Shown: positions 19,674 to 27,021, counted from the first letter of the stretch. The stretch: DNA of 44,860 bases from an uncultured Verrucomicrobiota bacterium (GCA_903831085.1 CAIKWE010000011.1:1-44860); one strand, 5' to 3'. Made by a program: numbers and translations. Notes: generated by a model not told the origin, from the sequence alone.

Positions 19674-21373
19674 GGGATCTGGTTTCCCATTTGCCAAAGA
19701 ATCACGCTTTTTCCCCGGTACTCATGGGAGAAACGGATTTTTGAGTTTTCCGGCAGTGTGGTTTTGCCCTCGTGCTGATAGCTGATGAACAGGGTTCCTG
19801 GATGGCTTGCGGCAAAATCAAGAATGGCGTCTGATCCGCTATCCAGCGCAGTAATCGGTTTGTTTAGTCGCCCAAGAAATTGGTACTGACCGTGGTACTT
19901 TCCGATATTCGCGACTGGGAGCCCTTCATCCATTTTGCCTTTTATAAAAACAGCCGTTTCTTTCATGTCATAATCATCCATGAAGCTTTTCTTGGCTTCA
20001 ACGAGCGCACACAACAGCACCAGTGTCATACCTATGGCTACTCGTTTGAACGCGTGGCTGGTCGAGCGGAAAGGCCGCAGCAGAAAAAGTCCGGCGACCA
20101 GAAGTCCGGTCGCGGCGAACAAGGTGTCGCCGTGTTCCAGACGTCCCACATCGCCGCCCAGATCGAAAAACGGAACCGCCAATGCGACAAGACCGAGCAG
20201 CAGGAATAGGCCCCCGAGAATTTTTACAGAAGTTTTGCCGGCGAGGCCTTCGGCACGGGCGATATTCCGGCCGATCAGAAGCACACCGGCCGGAATAAAC
20301 GGAATCAGATAGTGAACCTGTTTGCCGCTGATCATGGAAAAAATAAGCAGGGGGAGCCCCATCCATGCCATGCAGAAGCGGGTTCCGGTGTCTGGCATTT
20401 TTAACTGAAGTTTTGCAAAGGAGGGCCGGAAGAGAATCCATGGGAAAAAGAAAAGCGGCACGATGGGCAGATACCACCAGAACGGCCGGCGGTGCGCAAA
20501 CGACGAGGTGACCCGGTCTACCGTCTGTCCTACCAGAATAGCGCGGCGGTACGTTTCGCCCCCTTGAGACGCAGCGGGAAGTGCCCATAGCAAGGCCACA
20601 GCGAATCCGAGTGCCGCAACGCCCAGGATGCTCAAATACCATTTTGGGTAGCGCCGGATGTCCCTCCAGTAGACCCATAGCAAGGTTCCGACATATAATC
20701 CCAGCAGGGGTCCGACAAATAATCCCAGCGCAACAACGCCTAGAACGAGCCAATACCATTTTGGAAAACCCAGCTTATCGCGTCGGAGATCCCACCAGAC
20801 CCGGAAGAGGGGAATGGAGAGAAGATAAACGAATACAGCCGGACCTTTTGTCAGCAGTCCGCCGGCAACACCGGCTGTTAACATCCACCAGCCGCCCCGT
20901 TGTCCTTCGGCGGCGCGTAGCGTTCCCAGCAGTCCGAGAAGAATCCAGAAGGTGAGAACCATGTCGAACATGATGGCGACGGACCAGGCATCCCAGATTG
21001 CGGTGGAAGCCAGAATCAGCGCGGCACAAACAGCCGTTTTTCGTTCCTGCGGCCAAAGCCGCAAACTGATCCGGTAGACAAGGATCAGACTCAGAAGACT
21101 GAAAATTCCGGGAATCAGCCGTGGCGTGAAATCATTTACACCGAAAAGCGCCCAGCCGGCATGCATTAGCCAGAACAGCAGCGGCGGTTTATGAGAATAG
21201 GGTTCGCCGTTCAGGTAGGGCACCAGAAAGGAATGTTTGTTCCACATTTCCCATGCGGCGGAAACATAGCGCGTCTCGTCAATCGGTGTGATGGGCAAGG
21301 CGATGGTTGCGCACAGGCTCATCAACAAAACGAGCAGCAGCGGCAATTTCAGGTCGGCGAACATCTGTTTCAT
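19670..21373 (-). CDS. ArnT/PMT-family lipid-linked sugar transferase
   Basis: A 567-residue polytopic membrane glycosyltransferase (GT39/GT83 type) with about 12 hydrophobic segments and the catalytic-loop motif PIDETRY in the first periplasmic loop, then SHKPPLLFWLMH. These enzymes move a sugar from a polyprenyl phosphate to lipid A or another acceptor in the periplasm. An alternative TTG start at 21409 lies just after AGGAAG and may be the true start. The C-terminus is a soluble domain. A central segment (about 200-265) contains an internal tandem duplication. The gene follows the four-repeat membrane protein by 35-70 bases on the same strand. Confidence 0.85.
   Translation of the reverse strand: MKQMFADLKLPLLLVLLMSLCATIALPITPIDETRYVSAAWEMWNKHSFLVPYLNGEPYSHKPPLLFWLMHAGWALFGVNDFTPRLIPGIFSLLSLILVYRISLRLWPQERKTAVCAALILASTAIWDAWSVAIMFDMVLTFWILLGLLGTLRAAEGQRGGWWMLTAGVAGGLLTKGPAVFVYLLSIPLFRVWWDLRRDKLGFPKWYWLVLGVVALGLFVGPLLGLYVGTLLWVYWRDIRRYPKWYLSILGVAALGFAVALLWALPAASQGGETYRRAILVGQTVDRVTSSFAHRRPFWWYLPIVPLFFFPWILFRPSFAKLQLKMPDTGTRFCMAWMGLPLLIFSMISGKQVHYLIPFIPAGVLLIGRNIARAEGLAGKTSVKILGGLFLLLGLVALAVPFFDLGGDVGRLEHGDTLFAATGLLVAGLFLLRPFRSTSHAFKRVAIGMTLVLLCALVEAKKSFMDDYDMKETAVFIKGKMDEGLPVANIGKYHGQYQFLGRLNKPITALDSGSDAILDFAASHPGTLFISYQHEGKTTLPENSKIRFSHEYRGKSVILWQMGNQIP
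20584..20767. repeat. Internal tandem duplication within the ArnT-type gene
   Basis: A roughly 90-base unit is repeated in frame: CCCATAGCAAGG recurs at 20584 and 20674, and TACCATTTTGG ends both units. A smaller tandem (TCCGACAxATAATCCCAGC, near 20687 and 20711) is nested inside. The protein has two similar membrane segments beginning FPKWYWLVLGVVALG and YPKWYLSILGVAALG. Confidence 0.75.
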
Positions 21374-21444
21374 AAGCCGCAATGTAGCGTTCCGGCGGTT
21401 ATTCTTCAACCGCTTCCTGCCGGTTGTTCAGAATTATTTTGCGC

Positions 21445-22197
21445 TCAATGCACTTTGGCGGCAGGACGGTGTTTGAAGGCGAAGAGGCAGATCGCAATCA
21501 GGACAATGAGCACGGCAGAGGCGGAGAAGCGTCCGAGCGCGAGGCCGCCATGATCGAGCGGCTTGTCGAGGAAGTCGCCGACGACCGCGCCGAGCGGCCG
21601 CGTCAGAACAAACGCCGTCCAGAACAGGGCGGTGCGGTTGATCCGTTTTACAAAATAGAGTCCCGCGACGATGGCCAGCATTCCGCAGAATATCAGTGCG
21701 CTGTTGGCATACCCGAAACCTTCTGAATCAGCCGTCCAGTCGCCAAGCGCCGTTCCCAGCGTTTGCGAAAACATGATGGTCATCCAGTAAAACATTTCGG
21801 CCTTGGGCGAGCTGACGGAAGTGACGGATATGGAACCCATGGTGCGGTGCCACAGGAGTAGGGAAGCGGCCAGTAACGCGAGCAGGATGGCGGTTCCGCC
21901 GGCATAGCCGATGCCGAGTGAGCGGTCGGCAAAGTCCGCCAGTGTTGTGCCGACTGTGGTGGTTGCAATGATGGTGACCCAGTAGATGATCGGATGAAAC
22001 TTCGAGGCTTTGATCTGAAAGAAGACAGCAAGTAGAAACAGGGCGGCAAAGATGCCGGTGCTAACGAGGTAGCCGAGATTCAGCGACATGGATAATGCGT
22101 CGCCGTCGGTTTCGCCGAGCGTGGTGGCCAGAATTTTAATAATCCAGAAGAGCCAGATCACTTCCGGAACCTTGCTGAAAACTTTTTGATCTTCCAC
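21445..22197 (-). CDS. Four-repeat integral membrane protein (COG4705-like)
   Basis: A 250-residue membrane protein with about seven hydrophobic segments. The striking feature is a motif repeated four times at regular spacing: ATTLGETDGD, TTTVGTTLAD, SQTLGTALGD and TRPLGAVVGD, i.e. T-x-x-x-G-x-x-x-x-D in each quarter. The resemblance is to uncharacterised membrane-anchored proteins of the COG4705 group, which I recall only as of unknown function. Intramembrane acidic residues in four-fold repeat suggest an ion-conducting or transport role, which is inference. It uses a GTG start with AAGGAG 5 bases upstream, 17 bases after the histidine kinase stop. Confidence 0.75.
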   Translation of the reverse strand: MEDQKVFSKVPEVIWLFWIIKILATTLGETDGDALSMSLNLGYLVSTGIFAALFLLAVFFQIKASKFHPIIYWVTIIATTTVGTTLADFADRSLGIGYAGGTAILLALLAASLLLWHRTMGSISVTSVSSPKAEMFYWMTIMFSQTLGTALGDWTADSEGFGYANSALIFCGMLAIVAGLYFVKRINRTALFWTAFVLTRPLGAVVGDFLDKPLDHGGLALGRFSASAVLIVLIAICLFAFKHRPAAKVH

Positions 22198-22214
22198 GTT
22201 TACTCCTTATTCGT

Positions 22215-23675
22215 TCAGGCGGGATAACAGTTTGATTGATCGAATCCGGAGGTGTTTTTTACCGGGTACTCCAGAACCATGCGAAAAGTTTCAGGTGAGG
22301 GCAGGCAGGCATGAACATGAATTCCCAGCCGGGTGGCGATTGTTTTGACCAGCGATAAGCCGAGCCCGCTGTGTTTTGAAGCCGTGCGCGAAGAGTCGTG
22401 ACGCCACAGTGGTTCAAACAGATGTTCCAGATCGGCCGTGCATAGCGCCGTGTTGGGGTTTTCGATAGAAAATTGCCATGAACCTTCTTGATGCGAGGAT
22501 AATGTGCAACGGATCGTTGCTTCGGACGGACTGTACTCTATGGCGTTTTCCAATAGATTGCTCAGAACCATCTTGAGTAAGACGGAATGGCTTTTCACGA
22601 TGACTTCGGCGGGGATGGTTTCCGCTAGAACTATTTTCCGCTCGTTAGCTTTCGCGGCATACAGATCTCGGATTTCTTTCCAAAGGGTGGATAGATTCAC
22701 AGGGTTTAAATCGGTTTCAACGGCGTTTTGCTGGCGGGCCAACTCCAATAATTTACACGTTATGTCTTGCAGGCTGGTGACCGAATCCAGAGTTTGCTGT
22801 GCCAGATTTTGCGTGGCTTCCAGATCATCCGGCCATTTCAACGCCACCTCGGAAGCTATGCGCAACTCAGAAAGAGGGGTGTTGATTTCATGCGCGATGT
22901 CGGCGGTGAGACGTCTCTCGCGTTGAAATGCCTCGTTTAGGCGTGCAATCAGAAAGTTCAACTCTACGGCGATAGGAATGAGTTCAACGGGTAAATGGTC
23001 TGTGGTAATTTGCGTTGCAGTCAACGAGTTGGCTTCCAGTGCTTCCACCTCCTGAGTCAGCCGGTTGATCGGGGCCAGTCCTTTGCGTAACGCCCGGCTG
23101 ACCATCCATCCGGTCAGTGTCAGCAGAAGGATTCCGGTTGTCAGGATTCCGAAGCGCACTTCCGCCAAAAGGTGATCCAGATCCGTCCGCTCACGGGCAA
23201 AAACGAGTCCCATCGCAAACGGATGTTCTGCGGCCTCTTTTGCCGCCGGATTACGCAGTTCGCTGGACGGAAAAAATCCGACTCCGGCGGCGCGTCCGCG
23301 GCGTCCGTTGGGCAGCCGGATATTTTGGAAAGCGGGCCGAGCCTCCGTTCCAAATTTAGGGCGGAGCGAGGCGTCTCCCAGTGAACGCGATTTGGACAGA
23401 ACAGTACCGTCGCGCAACCAGAGCTGATAATACTCCCCCATGTCGGGACGGTCGAATTCCGGCAGGGAGTGTTCAGTAAATTCCAGATTGATTCCGGCGC
23501 GATCAACCTCCGGAAACAGAGTCAGGAGCCGGGTTTTTGTCAGCAAGGTTTGGTCAAATTGCTTGAGAAGCGCCCGCTCAACCAGAATATACAACGCACT
23601 GAATCCGGACAGCATCAGGATTCCGGTGCTTACGATCAGCGCGACCGTCAATTGCGAACGAATTGATTTTTTCAC
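22215..23675 (-). CDS. Sensor histidine kinase, QseC/PmrB type
   Basis: A 486-residue inner-membrane kinase. Two membrane segments (about 10-32 and 175-197) flank a periplasmic sensor domain of about 140 residues. A HAMP-like region follows, then the HisKA domain with DIAHEINTPL, and a HATPase with the N-box NLLENAIEYS and GLGLSLVK. All catalytic boxes appear intact. It overlaps the response regulator by 4 bases. The sensor loop is not particularly acidic, so a metal or peptide ligand cannot be assigned from the sequence. Confidence 0.93.
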   Translation of the reverse strand: MKKSIRSQLTVALIVSTGILMLSGFSALYILVERALLKQFDQTLLTKTRLLTLFPEVDRAGINLEFTEHSLPEFDRPDMGEYYQLWLRDGTVLSKSRSLGDASLRPKFGTEARPAFQNIRLPNGRRGRAAGVGFFPSSELRNPAAKEAAEHPFAMGLVFARERTDLDHLLAEVRFGILTTGILLLTLTGWMVSRALRKGLAPINRLTQEVEALEANSLTATQITTDHLPVELIPIAVELNFLIARLNEAFQRERRLTADIAHEINTPLSELRIASEVALKWPDDLEATQNLAQQTLDSVTSLQDITCKLLELARQQNAVETDLNPVNLSTLWKEIRDLYAAKANERKIVLAETIPAEVIVKSHSVLLKMVLSNLLENAIEYSPSEATIRCTLSSHQEGSWQFSIENPNTALCTADLEHLFEPLWRHDSSRTASKHSGLGLSLVKTIATRLGIHVHACLPSPETFRMVLEYPVKNTSGFDQSNCYPA

Positions 23676-24346
23676 ACCCGAACCTCCAGAACATAGCCGA
23701 GACCTTTGCGGGTTCGGATAAAAACGGTTTGGCCGGGAGCCGTCAGCTTTTTTCGTAGAGTACAGATCGCGGAATCGATCACATTGCTGAAAACCTCGGT
23801 GTTCTCATCGTATAAATGCGCCTCGATTTCTGTACGGGTAACGAGGTTGTCGGCACGGGCGATTAGATATTCCAGCAAAGCGTATTCACGCGGCTGCAGA
23901 TCCATTTGCTGCCCGCTGCACTCAACCGTGCGGCCGGACGTGTCGATTGACAGATTGCCGACATGCAGATTCGGATTCCGCATCCCGCGTTTCCGGCGGA
24001 GCAGGGCTTCCACCCGTGCGAGGAGTTCCTCCAGCGCAAAGGGTTTTGTGAGATAATCATCTGCGCCGGTTTTTAACCCCTTTACCCGGTCATCAATTGC
24101 ATCCAGCGCGGTCAGGATCAGCACCGGCGTTTCTTGTCCATGATCCCGCAAGCGATGCAGAAGATCCAGCCCGTTGAGTTTCGGAAGCATCAGGTCAAGG
24201 ATGATCAGATCGTACGGATTGGATTCTGCCAGCCAAAGAGCGGATTCGCCGTCCTCAGCGACATCGACCGCATAGCCTGTTTTGCGTAGCGTAATTTGCA
24301 ACGAGCGCAACAGGGGGCGCGAATCTTCTGCAATCAGAATTCTCAT
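23672..24346 (-). CDS. OmpR-family response regulator
   Basis: A 224-residue two-domain regulator. The receiver has the acidic pocket (Glu7, Asp8), phospho-acceptor Asp51 and Lys101 in LTKPF. The C-terminal winged-helix DNA-binding domain (about 125-224) ends with TVFIRTRKGLGYVLEV, typical of OmpR/PhoB/QseB. It is the first gene of the regulator-kinase-membrane protein-ArnT-type cluster. The likely targets are this cluster and the PepSY gene upstream. Confidence 0.95.
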   Translation of the reverse strand: MRILIAEDSRPLLRSLQITLRKTGYAVDVAEDGESALWLAESNPYDLIILDLMLPKLNGLDLLHRLRDHGQETPVLILTALDAIDDRVKGLKTGADDYLTKPFALEELLARVEALLRRKRGMRNPNLHVGNLSIDTSGRTVECSGQQMDLQPREYALLEYLIARADNLVTRTEIEAHLYDENTEVFSNVIDSAICTLRKKLTAPGQTVFIRTRKGLGYVLEVRV

Positions 24347-24414
24347 CAGGTCATCCGGTTTTTGTTTCAGAAGGGTAGTCCGTTGTCACGGCAAGATCAA
24401 TGGTTCAAAACGAA

Positions 24415-24448
24415 CAGATCGCCGGGGCGGTTGCCGCCCGGTGATCTG
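24415..24448 (-). terminator. Strong hairpin between the PepSY gene and the response regulator
   Basis: CAGATC plus a GC-rich stem form about 15 base pairs with one bulged G around the loop TTG. On the minus strand the following bases are TTCGTTTT, a weak T-run. It is probably a terminator or attenuator that ends PepSY transcripts or reduces read-through into the two-component genes. Confidence 0.55.
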
Positions 24449-24475
24449 CGGGTTCAACACATGCCTGAGGGGTAA

Positions 24476-25027
24476 CTAGTCTTTATGGTTATCCTCGTCT
24501 TCGCCTTTTGTAACACCCAGCACGATGCCTTCTGCACTGACGGAAACAATTTGCTCAACACCGTTATCCTTCACTTCGACTTCATAGACGGTGCGTCCAC
24601 TTTTCGTTTTGCAATCGGCTTCTTTTATTTTTCCGTTTGGAAACGTTTTGGCCGCTGCGGCCCGAACGGACTCCGGCAGATCGGCCGGCTTGATTTCTTT
24701 TCCGTCGTCATCATCCTTTTTCAAACGCTTTTCGCGTTCAACCATAAGCAACGTTCCGTCGGCCTTTGTTTCCATGGAATAAAGGAACTCTCCGGATACC
24801 ACTTTGATTTCGTAGCTGACCCGCTTGTCTTTTTCCTCTTTTTCGGCCCGTTTCATTTCGCCCTGCGGGAACACACGCTGAACGGCTTGGACGACGGCCG
24901 GAGGAAGATCTTTCACCGCGATTTTTACCTCATCATCCCCAAACAGTCCGAACCATCCGGCGCTTGCCACTGACGCGAACAAGCCCCACACGAGTGTCGA
25001 AGAAAAAATCATCATTTTTGCATTCAT
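24476..25027 (-). CDS. Secreted PepSY-like (DUF2874-type) protein
   Basis: A 183-residue protein with a cleavable signal peptide (VWGLFASVASAG, cleavage likely after ASA near residue 23). Two tandem PepSY-like repeats follow, each with a DLPxxVxxAxxxxFPxGxxKxA core: about residues 38-95 (DLPPAVVQAVQRVFPQGEMK) and 108-175 (DLPESVRAAAAKTFPNGKIK). The proteins of this type are periplasmic and poorly understood, often beside two-component systems. The C-terminus is very acidic. AAGGAA lies before the ATG. Confidence 0.82.
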   Translation of the reverse strand: MNAKMMIFSSTLVWGLFASVASAGWFGLFGDDEVKIAVKDLPPAVVQAVQRVFPQGEMKRAEKEEKDKRVSYEIKVVSGEFLYSMETKADGTLLMVEREKRLKKDDDDGKEIKPADLPESVRAAAAKTFPNGKIKEADCKTKSGRTVYEVEVKDNGVEQIVSVSAEGIVLGVTKGEDEDNHKD

Positions 25028-25050
25028 CGTTCATTCCTTTTTGTTGCGAG

Positions 25051-25117
25051 TTTATACCAGTTTCGTGTCCTTATGGATAACGCAGGATACCGTGTCGTGA
25101 TAGGTTCTATCCATAAG
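25051..25117 (-). promoter_or_regulatory. Promoter region of the PepSY gene with an inverted repeat
   Basis: On the minus strand TATAAA (25056-25051), preceded by TGG, is a good extended -10 but has no good -35. Upstream, CTTATGGATA (25070-25079) and TATCCATAAG (25108-25117) form a perfect 10-base inverted repeat with a 28-base gap. A weak -35 plus an upstream inverted repeat fits an activator-controlled promoter, possibly bound by the neighbouring response regulator. The rest of the 25028-25220 gap shows no gene. Confidence 0.45.
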
Positions 25118-25220
25118 CGCTCATCTTTTTGCTGAGTGCACCCTATCAAAGACAAGATTACGAATAGATTACCCTGCCGGCTATTTTTAAGGGCAGAATG
25201 GATCTGCCGCGTGGCGCCGA

Positions 25221-27017
25221 TCAGTTCGCCTCAAGAGCTTCCTGCCGCTGACGCAGAATTGTTTTGGATGTCCCGCAGAGATGCGGATCGCGGTACGGAA
25301 TGCCCCGACGCTCATCAAAGCTTCCAATGATTGGAAAATTCAAATCTTGCGGGCGTTTGGCGGCGATGGTGCCGTTGCCCATCTGATGTCCCGGTTTCGT
25401 TTCGCCAATCAAAAATCCGGCCTCCCGCATCGCGCCGCGCACCGGCAGCGAAGAGGAATAGGTCAGCAAAACGCCGTCCAGCTTCATCACGCGGTAAAGC
25501 TGCTGGAAAAATTCCACTGTCCATAGCTCCGGACAGTGCTGGCTCGAAAACGGATCGTGGAAGACGATATCGAATGACTCGCTTTCCAAACCTTGGATGA
25601 GCCAGCGGGCGTCGCCCCACCGGATTGCCAATTGATGATTGCCACTTCGTTGCCCCGTGTTCGCGGAGCCCAGCTCGCCAGAGGCTCGGTTGCCGATTGC
25701 CGATTGGTTGGACGTTAAGAGCCCCCGAAGAACTTTTCTCCAGTCAACCGGATCGGTTTCCAAACATTGGAAAAATTCCGAAGCGGCGCGGACGACGCGT
25801 TTATCCATTTCCAGCGCGGTGACGTCCAGCCGGTGTTTTGCGCCTGCCGCCGCGCAGAACGCCGCCAGTGAGTTGTTTCCGAGTCCGAAGCAGACATCGA
25901 GAAGTTTCAGGTTCGAGGTTTTAAGTTTTAAGCCCAAGCCGGATGGCTCGACGAATTTTTTCTGTGCTTCCAGCCGCGCGCCGCTCTTCGTGTGGTAGTG
26001 CTCTTTCCAGTCCTCGCTGAAAAACGTGATCGAACCATCATCGGTGATGACCGGCAAGGTGGAAGAGGCTTCCAGCCTCTGGCCAGCGGCAGGGATGCCG
26101 CTTCCACACAAATCGCCCTGCCGGACTTCGCGCATTTCCATTTGTTGGATGACATAATCAAGAAACTGTCCTTTCTCAAGGTGCCAGTGCGGGGCGACCA
26201 GATCTTCATCCGGCGTGTCGGTCGAAATGCGCATGACCGGAATATCGGCAGGAATGCGGCGCAGGAAGTCCATCAGCGCTTCGGCATATTCCCAGTGGTT
26301 CAACACCGACGGCGGATTTTTCGCCAATTCTGTTCCTTTGATGATATGCAGATTGTGAATCTTGATTCCGGCAATCGGCAAGGTGGCCAGTTCTTCCGCC
26401 GTGCGGTTCCAATCCTTGGAAACTTCATTTGGTAGTCCAATGATCACATGCGGCGCAACATGGATGCCGCACTCTGCCAGATCGAGAATGGCTTTTTTGC
26501 TGCACGCCCAGTCGTGACCGCGGTTAATCCGCTTGAGTGTTTCGTCATTCGCTGTCTGCACGCCGAGTTCCACCCACACTTCGACTTTTTCCTTCAGCGC
26601 TTCCAGAAAACGGAGCGCTGCTTCCGGCAGACAGTCGGGGCGCGTTCCGATGCTGATGGCCTCAAATTTTATGTTTCCCGCACGTTGAGGAAAAACACTG
26701 TGCCCCGACGCAGTCGGTTCCAGGCATTGGAAAATCAGTTTCTGCTGGGCCGGATCGGTCAGGTCAGCGGTGAAAGCCTGAATGTAGAGCATCAGCTTCT
26801 GCGCCTTGTAGCGCCGTTTCGAAAATTTGATCGCCGCTTCAATCTGCTCGACCAGACTTTCCTGTCGCTGTGTCTGCTGAGCCCGCGAACCGTTTTCGGA
26901 ACAGAATGAACAGCGGCCGTGCGGACAACTACTGGCAATTTCGACCGGAACCCGGAACAGCGCGTCGCCGTACCGCTCAATCATCCATTGTTTGTATTGT
27001 GTAAAAGGTGAGATCAT
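25221..27017 (-). CDS. Radical SAM (MnmL/YtqA-like) fused to MnmD-type tRNA wobble-uridine methyltransferase
   Basis: A 598-residue two-domain protein. Residues 1 to about 303 match the YhcC/YtqA (TIGR01212) radical SAM family: Fe-S cysteines Cys31, Cys36 and Cys39, then SIGTRPDCLPEAAL, VWVELGVQTANDETLKRINRGH and GIKIHNLHIIKGTELA. Residues about 321-598 match the methyltransferase part of MnmC/MnmD: DDGSITFFSEDWKEHYHTKS, LDVCFGLGNNSL, then FHDPFSS...ELWTVEFFQQLYR and GAMREAGF. In Bacillus, MnmL is reported to convert cmnm5(s2)U34 to nm5(s2)U34 and a separate enzyme methylates it, so this fusion may do both steps. ATG 27017 is chosen over an upstream TTG lying in the repeat at 27022. Several repeat insertions and five palindrome sites lie within it. 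Confidence 0.85.
   Translation of the reverse strand: MISPFTQYKQWMIERYGDALFRVPVEIASSCPHGRCSFCSENGSRAQQTQRQESLVEQIEAAIKFSKRRYKAQKLMLYIQAFTADLTDPAQQKLIFQCLEPTASGHSVFPQRAGNIKFEAISIGTRPDCLPEAALRFLEALKEKVEVWVELGVQTANDETLKRINRGHDWACSKKAILDLAECGIHVAPHVIIGLPNEVSKDWNRTAEELATLPIAGIKIHNLHIIKGTELAKNPPSVLNHWEYAEALMDFLRRIPADIPVMRISTDTPDEDLVAPHWHLEKGQFLDYVIQQMEMREVRQGDLCGSGIPAAGQRLEASSTLPVITDDGSITFFSEDWKEHYHTKSGARLEAQKKFVEPSGLGLKLKTSNLKLLDVCFGLGNNSLAAFCAAAGAKHRLDVTALEMDKRVVRAASEFFQCLETDPVDWRKVLRGLLTSNQSAIGNRASGELGSANTGQRSGNHQLAIRWGDARWLIQGLESESFDIVFHDPFSSQHCPELWTVEFFQQLYRVMKLDGVLLTYSSSLPVRGAMREAGFLIGETKPGHQMGNGTIAAKRPQDLNFPIIGSFDERRGIPYRDPHLCGTSKTILRQRQEALEAN
25322..25337. repeat. TTCCAA-N3-TTGGAAA palindrome, site 5
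   Basis: Exact core with spacer TGA, in the MnmD-like domain, read as FPIIG on the minus strand. Confidence 0.88.
25583..25597. repeat. Near-match TTTCCAA-N3-TTGGA
   Basis: The left arm is complete and the right arm stops at TTGGA (then T). Spacer ACC. In the MnmD-like domain, read as IQGLE. Confidence 0.6.
25624..25710. repeat. Low-complexity direct-repeat insertion in the MnmD-like domain
   Basis: Short direct repeats (ATTGCCA/ATTGCCG-like units near 25624, 25638, 25691 and 25698) surround an 80-base segment that encodes residues about 437-465. The encoded protein segment is Ser/Asn/Gly-rich and lies between a helix and the GDARW strand, where the MnmC family has a variable loop. It looks like an inserted intergenic-type repeat that stayed in frame. 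Confidence 0.45.
25757..25773. repeat. TTTCCAA-N3-TTGGAAA palindrome, site 6
   Basis: Perfect 7+7 palindrome with spacer ACA, in the MnmD-like domain, read as FQCLE on the minus strand. Confidence 0.9.
25901..25932. repeat. AAGTTTCA-type repeat within the mnmL-mnmD gene
   Basis: Degenerate tandem units of the form AAGTTTCAGGTTCGAGG then TTTTAAGTTTTAAG encode LKLKTSNLKLL before the SAM-binding strand. A related sequence (GGTTTCAAGTTCCAAGTTTC, 44462-44481) lies between cysE and tRNA-Pro. Confidence 0.4.
26059..26107. repeat. In-frame double-hairpin palindromic element, family B
   Basis: An outer stem GTGGAAG (26059-26065) / CTTCCAC (26101-26107) encloses two hairpins: AGGCT-TCC-AGCCT (26066-26078) and GCGGCA-GGGA-TGCCGC (26086-26101). 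It encodes residues about 304-320, exactly at the junction between the radical SAM and MnmD-like domains. The architecture resembles family A although the sequence differs. Confidence 0.8.
26407..26422. repeat. TTCCAA-N3-TTGGAAA palindrome, site 7
   Basis: Exact core with spacer TCC, in the radical SAM domain, read as SKDWN on the minus strand. Confidence 0.88.
26718..26732. repeat. Near-match TTCCAG-N3-TTGGAA
   Basis: One mismatch in the left arm, spacer GCA, in the radical SAM domain, read as FQCLE on the minus strand, the same residues as at 25757. Confidence 0.6.
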
Positions 27018-27021
27018 TTTT

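Noticed and set aside
23323-23356. TTTGGAAA...TTCCAAAT considered as another palindrome site
   Set aside because: The arms are in the opposite order and the spacing is much longer than 3 bases, so it is not the same motif.
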